Source: Eubacteriales bacterium
Lineage (GTDB): Bacteria; Bacillota; Clostridia; Lachnospirales; Lachnospiraceae
Length of the DNA: 64,000 nt
Direction: 5' to 3'
Assembly: GCA_030524455.1 (NCBI GenBank)
Contig: JAUNGT010000001.1
Coordinates: 62,001 to 126,000 of the forward strand
Shown here: piece by piece, positions 1 to 7,757 of the stretch
How the letters are laid out: each line of letters begins with the position of its first letter
Numbering within the stretch: the first letter of the stretch is position 1
Position numbers and translations under genes: made by a program
The notes under the pieces: generated by a model
Database searches by the model: none
The model's input: the letters and a program-made list of their open reading frames with translations, nothing else
What the model was told of the DNA's origin: nothing

Positions 1-326
1 GGCTGCCCTGTCATCTGGGCGTGGTGCAGTGTAAGGATTCCTTTTACGGACAGCACGAGCCGGAGCTGATGCCGGTGGACTATGATCTGCGGCAGAAATG
101 GGGCGCCTGGCTGAAGCTGGGCTGCCTTGCCTCGGAGATGGAATCGGCCGCATTGTTTGTGGCAGCGAGCTATCTGCGGGTGCGCTGCGGCTCCGTTTTT
201 CTGACGGTGGCCAACCAGGAGCGGGAGCGCGCCGGACTCTCCAATCCGGTGGTGCACGACACGGAGGGCGCGATCCGCGTGGGCGTGGAGGCGCTGCGGC
301 GGATGATCCGGGCGGACAGGAGCTGA
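1..326 (+). CDS. udp: Uridine phosphorylase-like nucleoside phosphorylase, C-terminal part
   Basis: The reading frame is open from base 3 to the TGA at 324-326; the start lies before the window, so only about the last 107 residues are seen. The stretch with SEMESAALF (about residues 45-53 of the visible part) is the conserved C-terminal signature of the hexameric PNP/UDP phosphorylase family. The preceding [10 protein letters not shown] and MPV...KW segments resemble the uridine phosphorylase branch. The enzyme would cleave uridine (or a related nucleoside) with phosphate to give the base and ribose-1-phosphate in the cytoplasm. The lipoprotein gene follows after 4 bp, so the two may be co-transcribed. 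The choice between uridine and purine nucleosides is inferred from these motifs only. Confidence 0.8.
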   Translation, partial: LPCHLGVVQCKDSFYGQHEPELMPVDYDLRQKWGAWLKLGCLASEMESAALFVAASYLRVRCGSVFLTVANQERERAGLSNPVVHDTEGAIRVGVEALRRMIRADRS

Positions 327-330
327 TTTT

Positions 331-1428
331 ATGAGGGGAATAATCATCCTGCTTTTAACGCTGTGTCTGAGCGCCTGTGCCAGGACAGATTACGATCCGG
401 GGCAAACCGCTGCAGGATTGGAAAAGGTGCCGTTTTCCGTAGAAGTCCGGCAAAATCAGTTTGTCACGGTTTGCGATATTTTCCATTCCCGTATCCTGGG
501 ATACATATGGCATTGGAACGACAGCGGCTCATTTGCTTTGATGGATCAGATGTTTATATGGAATATGGAAAAGCAGGAGCTTGAAAAAAAGATTGCGATG
601 AATCAGGAATATCTTTTTTCAGCGGTTCTCGATGGTGACGGGGGAATTTATGTCGGATGCGCGGACGTGGAGGACTGCGAGGGCGAAAGGTGGAGTCTGC
701 TGTACTGCGGAACCAGGGAAAATAAATTCGCAGGCTTAAAGGATGGAACCAGCTCGCTTCTTGCCGGCTGGGGAAGTCCATGGCTGGCCCATGTGGGAAA
801 CAATATCGTTGGCGTGTATGAAGAAAGAAACGAAAGCGGGAAAACCGGGATTGGCTGTATTGCGGTAGACGGCGGAAATATCCGGAAATTAACAGAGATA
901 AAATGGGATGAGAATGTCAAATACCTGTCCGGAAAAGTGGCAGCCTCGGAGGAAAAATTTGCATATTTAGTGGAAAAAGAGGACGGCTCCTTTCTCCGGG
1001 TTGTGAATCCCGGCAACGGTGAAGTTCTGGAATTTCCGTGGAAAAAGAAAGGATATGATTTCGCGATCGCGGGGGAGCAGTTGCTCCAGAGCGGCCAGGG
1101 AGAACAGGAAGGGCAATATGTATTGCATCGGTACGATCTTGGGACAGGAGCGGAAGAAAGCGACCGCGTCAAAGGGCCCGGCTTTCGCATGACGCCGGTT
1201 GGGGAAAATGCAATTCTCTCGGTGGACAGCTTTTTTAACGTCTGTTACACCCGAATCGGGAATGGAGGGATTGAGGAGAGCTATATGGACCTTCCGGAAA
1301 ATCTGAAAGAAAGAAGCGTTCGGTTTTTGACGGATGAGAAGGGGCAGGTATTTTTTGTCTATGAAGACATGCCTCAGGGGGAAGCTGCGGCAGAGATCTA
1401 CAGATGCAGGATGCAAACGGAAAAATGA
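331..1428 (+). CDS. Putative lipoprotein, function unknown
   Basis: The 365-residue product starts with a short hydrophobic signal peptide and a lipobox LSAC, with Cys16 as the probable lipidation site, so it should be exported and anchored to the outer face of the membrane. The rest has many Trp/Tyr/Gly-rich short segments compatible with a beta-propeller-like fold, but I do not recognise a family. The ribosome binding site AGGAG overlaps the end of the upstream phosphorylase gene, which suggests translational coupling. Base composition is visibly less GC-rich than the flanking genes, a possible sign of separate origin. The ATG at 331 is the only start that gives an intact signal peptide. 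Confidence 0.6.
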   Translation: MRGIIILLLTLCLSACARTDYDPGQTAAGLEKVPFSVEVRQNQFVTVCDIFHSRILGYIWHWNDSGSFALMDQMFIWNMEKQELEKKIAMNQEYLFSAVLDGDGGIYVGCADVEDCEGERWSLLYCGTRENKFAGLKDGTSSLLAGWGSPWLAHVGNNIVGVYEERNESGKTGIGCIAVDGGNIRKLTEIKWDENVKYLSGKVAASEEKFAYLVEKEDGSFLRVVNPGNGEVLEFPWKKKGYDFAIAGEQLLQSGQGEQEGQYVLHRYDLGTGAEESDRVKGPGFRMTPVGENAILSVDSFFNVCYTRIGNGGIEESYMDLPENLKERSVRFLTDEKGQVFFVYEDMPQGEAAAEIYRCRMQTEK

Positions 1429-1432
1429 GCGC

Positions 1433-1469
1433 AAAAAAAACAGTTCCCGTGACGGTGGGAACTGTTTTT
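1433..1469. terminator. Bidirectional rho-independent terminator
   Basis: A perfect 10-bp stem (1439-1448 with 1457-1466) and an 8-base loop are preceded by a run of A and followed by a run of T. It can therefore end transcription both of the rightward lipoprotein gene and of leftward rpsT. Confidence 0.9.
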
Positions 1470-1493
1470 ATATTCTGTATGAACAAAACCGGC

Positions 1494-1757
1494 TTATGCC
1501 ATCTCGTTGACAGCCTTGGACAGACGGGAAACCTTGCGGGAAGCGGTGTTCTTATGATAAACGCCCTTGGAAGCAGCCTTGTTGATGGCAGAGGTTGCGG
1601 AAAGCAGAGCAGCCTTTGCAGCTTCCTTGTCCTGTGCATCGATTGCCACGCGCACCTTCTTGATTGCAGTCTTGACAGCGGACTTGATCGCCTTGTTTCT
1701 GTCAGCCTTGGTCTGGTTTACTAAAATTCTCTTCTTCGCAGATTTAATGTTTGCCAC
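1494..1757 (-). CDS. rpsT: 30S ribosomal protein S20
   Basis: The 87-residue, Lys/Ala-rich product matches S20 from end to end (starts ANIKSAKKR and carries the typical KNTASRKVSRL segment near the C-terminus). S20 binds 16S rRNA in the body of the small subunit. The start codon is GTG at 1755-1757 on the minus strand, chosen because a perfect GGAGG lies just upstream. It is divergent from gpr, an arrangement common in Firmicutes. A TTGACA-17-TAGAAT promoter is present upstream on the same strand. Confidence 0.97.
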   Translation of the reverse strand: MANIKSAKKRILVNQTKADRNKAIKSAVKTAIKKVRVAIDAQDKEAAKAALLSATSAINKAASKGVYHKNTASRKVSRLSKAVNEMA

Positions 1758-1847
1758 GATATTACCTCCATATGATGAACCATAAAATTGGTGTGCAATG
1801 TTTGATTAAAGCCGGACACGGACGTTCTAATGCAAACATACAAATGT

Positions 1848-1876
1848 ATTCTAGGGGATGGGAAGTATTCTGTCAA
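1848..1876 (-). promoter_or_regulatory. Sigma-A type promoter of rpsT
   Basis: Read on the minus strand this is TTGACA (1871-1876), a 17-bp spacer and TAGAAT (1848-1853). It lies about 90 bp upstream of the rpsT GTG, leaving a leader long enough for an S20 regulatory structure, though I see no specific one. Confidence 0.75.
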
Positions 1877-1942
1877 TACATATTTTGTTTATTTTTGAAA
1901 AGAATAGATATGAAAGAAATACTGCCAGAAGGAGAAGAAAGG

Positions 1943-2866
1943 ATGAGCTGTTTTGCGGTGAGGACGGATCTTGCCCTGGAGGAGGGGGAACGGGTGCGGG
2001 ATCTGGGCGAAAAGATTCACGGGGTGGTCCTGGAGGAAGAGGAGCACCGGGAGAGCAGGGTGCGCGTCACACGGGTGAAGATCGAGACCAAAAACGGCTC
2101 CCGCCTTATGGGCAAGCCGGTGGGAACCTATGTGACGCTGGAAGCGCCGTCGCTGGCCGAGCAGGATGAGGGATATCACCGGGAGGTGTCTGAGGAGCTG
2201 GCCTGTCAGCTTCGGCGGATGATGCCGGGCGGGAAGGAAGAACAGTCCGTGCTGGTGGTGGGGCTTGGCAACCGGGCGGTAACGGCGGATTCTCTGGGGC
2301 CCCGCGTGGCGGATCAGCTGTTTGTCAACCGTCATGTCATGCAGCAGTTCGGAAAGGCCGCCTACAACCGGGAAAAAATGCATCAGATCAGCTGCCTGGT
2401 CCCGGGCGTCATGGCGCAGACCGGCATGGAGAGCGCGGAGATCATCCGCGGCGTGGTGCGGGAGACGCAGCCGGATTTCCTGATCGTGGTGGACGCCCTG
2501 GCGGCCCGGAGTACCCGGCGTCTGAACCGGACGGTGCAGATCAGCGATTCCGGGATTTATCCGGGCTCCGGCGTGGGAAATCACAGAAGCGCTTTAAACC
2601 GGGAGACGATGGGGGTTCCGGTGCTGTCGGTCGGCGTGCCCACGGTGGTGGATGCGGCCACCATTGTGGGGGACGCGATGGAGCAGATGGAGCGGGAAAA
2701 CGGGCTTCGCATGACGGCGCGGGAGCATCCCCGGGCGGTGTCGGAGTTAAACAACATGTATGTGACGGGAAAGGATATCGATGAGATGATCCGGCGCATC
2801 TCCTACACGGTTTCCGAGGGGCTCAACATTGCCCTGGATCCGGAGCGGGAGGTACTAAATCCCTAG
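1943..2866 (+). CDS. gpr: GPR endopeptidase (germination protease)
   Basis: GPR is the spore-specific aspartic-type protease that degrades small acid-soluble proteins when spores germinate. The 307-residue product has the family start FAVRTDLALE, where a short propeptide is normally removed by self-cleavage. It also has LVVGLGNRAVTADSLGP with Asp116 and VVDALAARS with Asp184, the two acidic residues expected in this family. I chose ATG 1943 because AGAAGGAG sits about 8 bases upstream; an in-frame ATG at 1910 has no such site. spoIIP follows 20 bp later, so the two sporulation genes probably form one unit. I did not find a convincing sigma-G promoter. Confidence 0.95.
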   Translation: MSCFAVRTDLALEEGERVRDLGEKIHGVVLEEEEHRESRVRVTRVKIETKNGSRLMGKPVGTYVTLEAPSLAEQDEGYHREVSEELACQLRRMMPGGKEEQSVLVVGLGNRAVTADSLGPRVADQLFVNRHVMQQFGKAAYNREKMHQISCLVPGVMAQTGMESAEIIRGVVRETQPDFLIVVDALAARSTRRLNRTVQISDSGIYPGSGVGNHRSALNRETMGVPVLSVGVPTVVDAATIVGDAMEQMERENGLRMTAREHPRAVSELNNMYVTGKDIDEMIRRISYTVSEGLNIALDPEREVLNP

Positions 2867-2886
2867 GGGCCGCCATATATTTTCCT

Positions 2887-4206
2887 ATGGGGAAAAAGGA
2901 CGGGACAAGAAGAATTGGATACAGGATAGCGGCCTTTCTTTTGGGCCTTGTGATTGTGGGGCTCTCGCTTCCGGAAAAGGAGGAGCCCTTCGGAAAGCTG
3001 GCGGTACGGCAGGCCCAGGCCGGGCTTTTGACTCTGTGCAGCCCGGCGCTGTCCTTTGCGGGAGAAGGCGGCACAGGAGGAATTTCCGGGGAGCTGGCGG
3101 GCTTTTTTCCGATTTTGCGTCTGTCCGGAGAGGGGCAGCTTCGTCTGCTGTCGGAAAGCTCCGCCACCTATGAGGAAATTATCCGGGCGGAGGGACAGAG
3201 TGAGTACACAAAAGGGCAGGGGGAGGATTTTGACACGCCGGAGAGCTCTGCGGGCCGGGTGGAGGTGGAAGCAGGCGGGGAGCTTACCGGGCTTTTGCAG
3301 GAGGAAAACCGCCGGGCGCAGCAGAGCCCTGGGGAGGAACGGCAGGTTTCCCAAAACGAGGCCCCTGGGGAGGAGACTGCCCCAAAAGAGACGCCCTCCT
3401 TGCCTGTGCCGGATAAAGCGGAACAATATCAGTGGGAATATTATGAAAAATATGACGCTCTGGTGAAGGAATTTTATGCGGTGGACGCTTCCACCGCCGC
3501 GGACGAGAGTCTGTTGAATCTGGATGCGCTGCTTTCCCCGGATCTGTCCATTGAGAAGCGCTCCGACGATCAGCCGCAGATCCTGATTTATCACACCCAC
3601 TCCCAGGAGGCCTTCGCCGATTCGGTGCCGGGGGACGAGACGACGACGATCCTCGGCGTGGGGGAGGTGCTGGCACAGCTTTTGCGGGAGCAGTACGGCT
3701 ACAATGTGATGCACCACATGGGAAAATATGATGTGGAAAAACGGGATTACGCCTATTCCAATTCCCTTCCCGCCCTGGAGGAGCTTCTGGCCCAATATCC
3801 GACGATCGAGGTGGTCATCGACCTGCACCGGGACGAGGTGGCGGAGGGGACGCGGCTGGTGACGGAGATTGAGGGACGGCCCACCGCCAGATTCATGTTT
3901 TTCAACGGTCTTTCCCGCACCAAAAAGCACGGGGCGATCGACTATCTGCCCAATGAAAACATCGCCGACAATCTGGCCTTCTCCTTTCAGCTGCAGGTGC
4001 TGTGCAACGAGTATTACCCGGGGCTGACCCGGCGGATTTACTTAAAGGGCTACCGCTACAACATGCACTTAAAACCCCGCTATTTGCTGGTGGAGATGGG
4101 AGCGCAGACAAACACCTACGGGGAGTGCTACAACGCCTGCATCCCTCTGGCGCGAATGCTGGATCTGGAGCTTGCAGGCAACAACAGCTCAGCCGGCCGG
4201 GAGTGA
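2887..4206 (+). CDS. spoIIP: Stage II sporulation protein P, peptidoglycan hydrolase
   Basis: SpoIIP is the membrane-anchored amidase/endopeptidase that, with SpoIID and SpoIIM, thins septal peptidoglycan and drives engulfment. The 439-residue product has an N-terminal membrane segment (about residues 12-30) and a low-complexity acidic linker (roughly 90-190). The C-terminal hydrolase domain shows ILIYHTHSQE (His236 and His238) and VVIDLHRDE (His314, Glu317), typical zinc or catalytic positions. It follows gpr directly, as in many Clostridia. The ATG at 2887 lacks a strong ribosome binding site, so the start is a little uncertain. Its stop codon lies inside a long inverted repeat. Confidence 0.93.
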   Translation: MGKKDGTRRIGYRIAAFLLGLVIVGLSLPEKEEPFGKLAVRQAQAGLLTLCSPALSFAGEGGTGGISGELAGFFPILRLSGEGQLRLLSESSATYEEIIRAEGQSEYTKGQGEDFDTPESSAGRVEVEAGGELTGLLQEENRRAQQSPGEERQVSQNEAPGEETAPKETPSLPVPDKAEQYQWEYYEKYDALVKEFYAVDASTAADESLLNLDALLSPDLSIEKRSDDQPQILIYHTHSQEAFADSVPGDETTTILGVGEVLAQLLREQYGYNVMHHMGKYDVEKRDYAYSNSLPALEELLAQYPTIEVVIDLHRDEVAEGTRLVTEIEGRPTARFMFFNGLSRTKKHGAIDYLPNENIADNLAFSFQLQVLCNEYYPGLTRRIYLKGYRYNMHLKPRYLLVEMGAQTNTYGECYNACIPLARMLDLELAGNNSSAGRE

Positions 4207-4263
4207 ATGGACAAAATCGTGCCCGCACGAATTTTGCACGAATTTTGACCATTCACTCCCGGC
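4196..4263. repeat. Long inverted repeat over the spoIIP stop codon
   Basis: Perfect 15-bp arms (4196-4210 and 4249-4263) enclose a second set of paired bases (4212-4222 with 4236-4247, one bulge). The centre holds an 11-bp tandem repeat (4226-4236 and 4237-4247). There is no T-run after it. It could act as a weak terminator or mRNA 3'-end stabiliser for gpr-spoIIP, or as a binding site just upstream of the pepF promoter. Confidence 0.6.
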
Positions 4264-4270
4264 TGATACC

Positions 4271-4299
4271 TTGCCAATTCCAGACCGGAATGGTAAAAT
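4271..4299 (+). promoter_or_regulatory. Promoter of pepF
   Basis: TTGCCA (4271-4276), a 17-bp spacer and TAAAAT (4294-4299) lie 28 bp before the pepF start codon. Confidence 0.6.
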
Positions 4300-4327
4300 G
4301 GGACAGAATGACAGGAGGAATATCAAA

Positions 4328-6139
4328 ATGAGCAATACAGAAAAAATCCCGGCGCGCAGCCAGGTGAAAAAGGAAGATACATGGGCTTTGGAGGATATGT
4401 ATGCTTCCAGGCAGGATTGGGAGGCAGACTGTGAAAAAGCGCGGCAGCTGGCCGACGAGGCGGCAGGCTATGCCGGAAAGGTCGGGGAGAGCGCCGAAAA
4501 CCTGCTTTTCCTGTCACAGCTTTCCGAAAAGCTGGACTGCGTGCTGAGCGATGTCTACGGCTATGCGTCCCGCTTTAAGGACCAGGACACCGCAAACGCG
4601 GAGGGACAGGCCATGGAGGCGAAGGCCATGAGCCTGTATGTGGAGTGTGCCGGAAAGCTTTCCTTTATGAGACCGGAGCTTTTGGCGGTGCCGGAGGAGC
4701 GGCTGGAGACCTTTTATGCGCGGGAAAAGGGGCTTCTGCACTATAAGAGGAGCATCGGCGAGCTGCGCCGCTGCCGGGAGCACATTCTCTCTGCGGACAT
4801 GGAAAAGCTGCTGGCGGACGCCGGTGAGATGGCCCAGACGCCCTCCAACGCCTATTCCATGCTGGTAAACGCCGATCTGACCTTCGCTCCGGCAAAGGAC
4901 AGCGAGGGGCAGGAGCATGAGGTTACCGGGGGCAGCTTTATTCCGCTGATGCAGAGTCAGGACCGGGAGCTGCGCAAATCCGCCTTCTCCTCTCTTTACA
5001 GCGGCTACGGACAGGTGATCAATACGGCGGCGGCCCTGCTGGGCGGGCAGATCAATCAGCTGAAATTTTTTGCGCGGGCGAGAAAATATCCGGATGCGCT
5101 GCATGCCTCTCTGGATGCCACAAATGTGCCCGTGGAGGTGTACCACAACCTGATCCGGGCGGTGCATGAGGATATCGGTATCCTGCACCGGTATATGCGT
5201 CTGCGCAAAAAGCTGCTCGGCGCAGAGAAGCTGCACATGTACGATCTGTACACGCCTCTGGTGGCGGACGCGGATGTCCGCGTTCCCTTTGAGCAGGCTA
5301 AAAAAGAGGTTCTTGAGGCGACCGCGGTGCTGGGTGAGGAGTATACCAGGGTGCTGAAGGAGGGCTTTGAGAACCGCTGGATCGATGTCTATGAAAACAA
5401 GGGCAAGCGCGGCGGCGCTTACAGCGCGGGGCAGCAGGTGCACCCCTATGTGCTGCTGAATTACAAGGATACGCTGGACTCTGAATTTACGCTGGCCCAC
5501 GAGATGGGACACGCCATGCACTCCTGGCTTTCCACCAGGCACCAGGCGCCGGTGGACCGGGAATATGTGATCTTTGTGGCGGAGGTGGCCTCCACCTGCA
5601 ACGAGTCTCTGCTGATGCAGCACCTGTTGAAAAAGACCTCCGACAAAAAGACGCGGGCTTACCTGATCAACTATTTCCTGGAGCAGTTCCGCACCACGCT
5701 CTATCGCCAGACGATGTTTGCGGAGTTTGAGCTGATGATCAACGAGACGGTGGAAAAGGGAGGCAGCCTGACGGCAGAGGGCTTAAACAAAATGTACCAC
5801 GACCTGAACGTATTTTATTATGGAGAGGACGTGGAGGTGGACAGCCTGATCGACCGGGAATGGGCGAGGATCCCGCATTTCTACTATGATTATTATGTGT
5901 TCCAGTATGCGACCGGTTTCTCCGCTGCGATCGCCCTGTCCGGGCGGATCCTGAAGGAGGGGGAGAGCGCGGTGAAGGATTACCTGAACTTTTTGTCCGG
6001 AGGCTGCTCGAAGGATCCGATTTCCCTGCTGCAGGGGGCGGGCGTGGACATGCGCACCGCAGAACCGGTCCACAGCGCGCTGGCACTGTTTGACAGCCTG
6101 ATCGGCGAGATGGAAGAGCTGATGGAACAGGAAGGGTGA
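4328..6139 (+). CDS. pepF: Oligoendopeptidase F (M3B family metallopeptidase)
   Basis: The 603-residue product is a cytoplasmic zinc peptidase that cuts medium-length oligopeptides. The zinc-binding motif LAHEMGHAMHSW has His391 as its first ligand, in the C-terminal half as expected for M3B, and length matches the family (about 600). A downstream VAEVASTCNESL segment carries the third zinc ligand region. The start ATG 4328 follows AGGAGGAATATCAAA; frames extending further upstream run into the inverted repeat and are rejected. It has its own promoter and stands alone, with the PTS leader following. Confidence 0.95.
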   Translation: MSNTEKIPARSQVKKEDTWALEDMYASRQDWEADCEKARQLADEAAGYAGKVGESAENLLFLSQLSEKLDCVLSDVYGYASRFKDQDTANAEGQAMEAKAMSLYVECAGKLSFMRPELLAVPEERLETFYAREKGLLHYKRSIGELRRCREHILSADMEKLLADAGEMAQTPSNAYSMLVNADLTFAPAKDSEGQEHEVTGGSFIPLMQSQDRELRKSAFSSLYSGYGQVINTAAALLGGQINQLKFFARARKYPDALHASLDATNVPVEVYHNLIRAVHEDIGILHRYMRLRKKLLGAEKLHMYDLYTPLVADADVRVPFEQAKKEVLEATAVLGEEYTRVLKEGFENRWIDVYENKGKRGGAYSAGQQVHPYVLLNYKDTLDSEFTLAHEMGHAMHSWLSTRHQAPVDREYVIFVAEVASTCNESLLMQHLLKKTSDKKTRAYLINYFLEQFRTTLYRQTMFAEFELMINETVEKGGSLTAEGLNKMYHDLNVFYYGEDVEVDSLIDREWARIPHFYYDYYVFQYATGFSAAIALSGRILKEGESAVKDYLNFLSGGCSKDPISLLQGAGVDMRTAEPVHSALALFDSLIGEMEELMEQEG

Positions 6140-6207
6140 AAATTGTAAGACTTGCACAGAAAGACGGGAAAAGTGCAGAAAAATCGTGCAGATTTCCAAA
6201 AACCTGC

Positions 6208-6236
6208 TTGACATGGCAGAGATCGTTTGTTAAACT
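6208..6236 (+). promoter_or_regulatory. Promoter of the PTS antitermination operon
   Basis: A perfect TTGACA (6208-6213) with a 17-bp spacer leads to TAAACT (6231-6236). Transcription would start around 6243, giving a leader of about 150 bases that contains the RAT site and the overlapping terminator. Confidence 0.8.
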
Positions 6237-6273
6237 ATAACCAGTCAAATAACAGGTGACAGAGGATAAATTT

Positions 6274-6301
6274 GGATTGTTACTGGCAGGCAGGCAAAAC
6301 C
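6274..6301 (+). promoter_or_regulatory. Ribonucleic antiterminator (RAT) site for BglG/LicT family protein
   Basis: The 28-base element begins GGATTGTTACTG and ends GGCAAAACC, which matches the RAT consensus bound by LicT/SacY/BglG proteins. Its 3' end overlaps the first arm of the terminator at 6296, so the RNA can fold either as the protein-bound RAT hairpin or as the terminator. The gene immediately downstream encodes an antiterminator of this family. Confidence 0.93.
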
Positions 6302-6371
6302 AGATTTTATGAGTCGATCGTCGGCCCGGCAGGGGCCACGATTGTCTTGTAGAATTTGGTTTTTCTTTTTT
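6296..6371 (+). terminator. Conditional terminator in the PTS operon leader
   Basis: The outer stem pairs 6296-6309 with 6351-6364 (two G-U pairs), and an inner GC-rich stem lies between. A T-rich tract follows to 6371. It is mutually exclusive with the RAT hairpin. Confidence 0.85.
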
Positions 6372-6391
6372 AAAGGACACCCGGCGGTTAT

Positions 6392-7222
6392 ATGAGGATA
6401 CAGAAGATTATCAATAACAACGTGGTCTCCGCCCTGGATGGGGAGGGACGCGAGATCGTTGCGATGGGCCGGGGCATCGGCTTTCAGAAAAAAGCGGGGC
6501 AGGAGCTTTCGGAGGAGGCGGTGGAGAAGGTATTCCGTCTGGAAAGCCCCGTGCTTTTGGAGCGCTTCAAGGAGCTGCTGGCCAATATGCCCCTGGAGTG
6601 CGCGCAGGTTTCCGATGCGATTATCTCCTATGCCAGGGAGCGTCTGCCCCTGCGGCTGAACCAGAACGTTTATCTGACGCTGACGGACCACATTGATTTT
6701 GCTTTAAAGCGCCACGCGCAGGGGATGCTGTTTGAGAACGCGCTTTACCGGGAGATCAAGCGGTTTTATCCGGAGGAGTTTGAGATCGGGCTTTACGCCC
6801 TGGATCTGATCGCAGAGAGGACCGGTGTGCGCCTGCCGGCGGACGAGGCGGCTTCCATCGCCTTCCATCTGGTAAACGGGGAGTTCGGCGGCATGAAGCT
6901 CAGGGATACCCAGGTGATGACGGAGCTGATCCGGCATCTGATGGAGCTGGTGGGAGTAGAGCATTCGCTGCCGGAGGATTCCATCCAGGCGGACCGTCTG
7001 GCCAGCAATCTCAAATTCATGCTCAGCCGCCTGCTGCAGGGAAAGCCTGTGGCGGCAGAGCCCGACGAGACATTCAATACCTTCGTGAGGGGACACTGCC
7101 GCAGGGAGTATGAATTGGCCGGAAAGATGAAAGACTACATAACGTCCGTCACGGAGTGCATCATGACGGAGGAGGAAGTGATCTATATGACGCTTCAGTT
7201 AAAATATGCGGTGCAGGCTTGA
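6392..7222 (+). CDS. BglG/LicT family transcriptional antiterminator
   Basis: The 276-residue product has an N-terminal RNA-binding CAT domain (residues 1-55, starts MRIQKIINNNVVSA) followed by two PTS-regulation domains. PRD1 keeps both expected histidines, His100 (DHIDFALKR) and His159 (FHLVNGEF), at the same numbers as in B. subtilis LicT. In PRD2 the matching positions are Asn206 (SNLKF) and Gln269 (MTLQL) instead of histidines. By analogy the EII would inactivate it through PRD1 when sugar is absent, while HPr-dependent activation through PRD2 looks lost. It controls its own operon through the RAT/terminator at 6274-6371 and is followed by EIIA after 29 bp. Confidence 0.92.
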   Translation: MRIQKIINNNVVSALDGEGREIVAMGRGIGFQKKAGQELSEEAVEKVFRLESPVLLERFKELLANMPLECAQVSDAIISYARERLPLRLNQNVYLTLTDHIDFALKRHAQGMLFENALYREIKRFYPEEFEIGLYALDLIAERTGVRLPADEAASIAFHLVNGEFGGMKLRDTQVMTELIRHLMELVGVEHSLPEDSIQADRLASNLKFMLSRLLQGKPVAAEPDETFNTFVRGHCRREYELAGKMKDYITSVTECIMTEEEVIYMTLQLKYAVQA

Positions 7223-7251
7223 AAAGAGGTTCATGAAAAGGAGGCAGACAG

Positions 7252-7737
7252 ATGGGTTTTTTTGACAAATTCAGGAAGGGATCGGAAACAGTGCTGGGAT
7301 CGCCCGTAAAGGGCAGATGCATCAGCATCCACGAGGTGCCGGATCCTACCTTCGGGGAAGAGATTCTGGGCAAGGGCGTGGCGTTTCTTCCGGCCGACGG
7401 CCATGTGTACGCGCCGGCCGACGGTACGGTCAGCACGGTGTTCCCCACGGGGCACGCGGTAGGTCTGACGACGGCGGACGGGGCGGAAATTTTGATCCAT
7501 GTGGGGCTTGACACGGTGGAGCTCAAAGGAGAGCCCTTTACTTTGAAGGTGGAGAGCGGACAGGCGGTGAAGAAGGGCGACCTTTTGCTGGTGGCCGATC
7601 TGGACCGGATCCGCAGTCTGGGCAAGGAGACGGTCACTCCGATGGTGATCTGCAATTCCGCCGACTTTAAGCAGGTGGAAACCTTTGACGGCAAGGATAC
7701 GGAGCCCGGAGACGAAGTGATAAAGCTGCACAAATAA
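7252..7737 (+). CDS. PTS glucose/GlcNAc-family EIIA component
   Basis: This 161-residue soluble protein accepts phosphate from HPr and passes it to the EIIB domain. The active histidine is His83 in ILIHVGLDTVEL, and the second conserved active-site histidine is His68 in PTGHAVGL, both typical of the Crr/IIA-glucose fold. A strong AAAAGGAGG precedes the ATG. It is a free-standing EIIA that fits the EIICB at 9727, which lacks an EIIA domain. Cotranscribed with ptsI 20 bp downstream. Confidence 0.93.
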   Translation: MGFFDKFRKGSETVLGSPVKGRCISIHEVPDPTFGEEILGKGVAFLPADGHVYAPADGTVSTVFPTGHAVGLTTADGAEILIHVGLDTVELKGEPFTLKVESGQAVKKGDLLLVADLDRIRSLGKETVTPMVICNSADFKQVETFDGKDTEPGDEVIKLHK

Positions 7738-7757
7738 TATAAAAGGAGTGAACAGGG

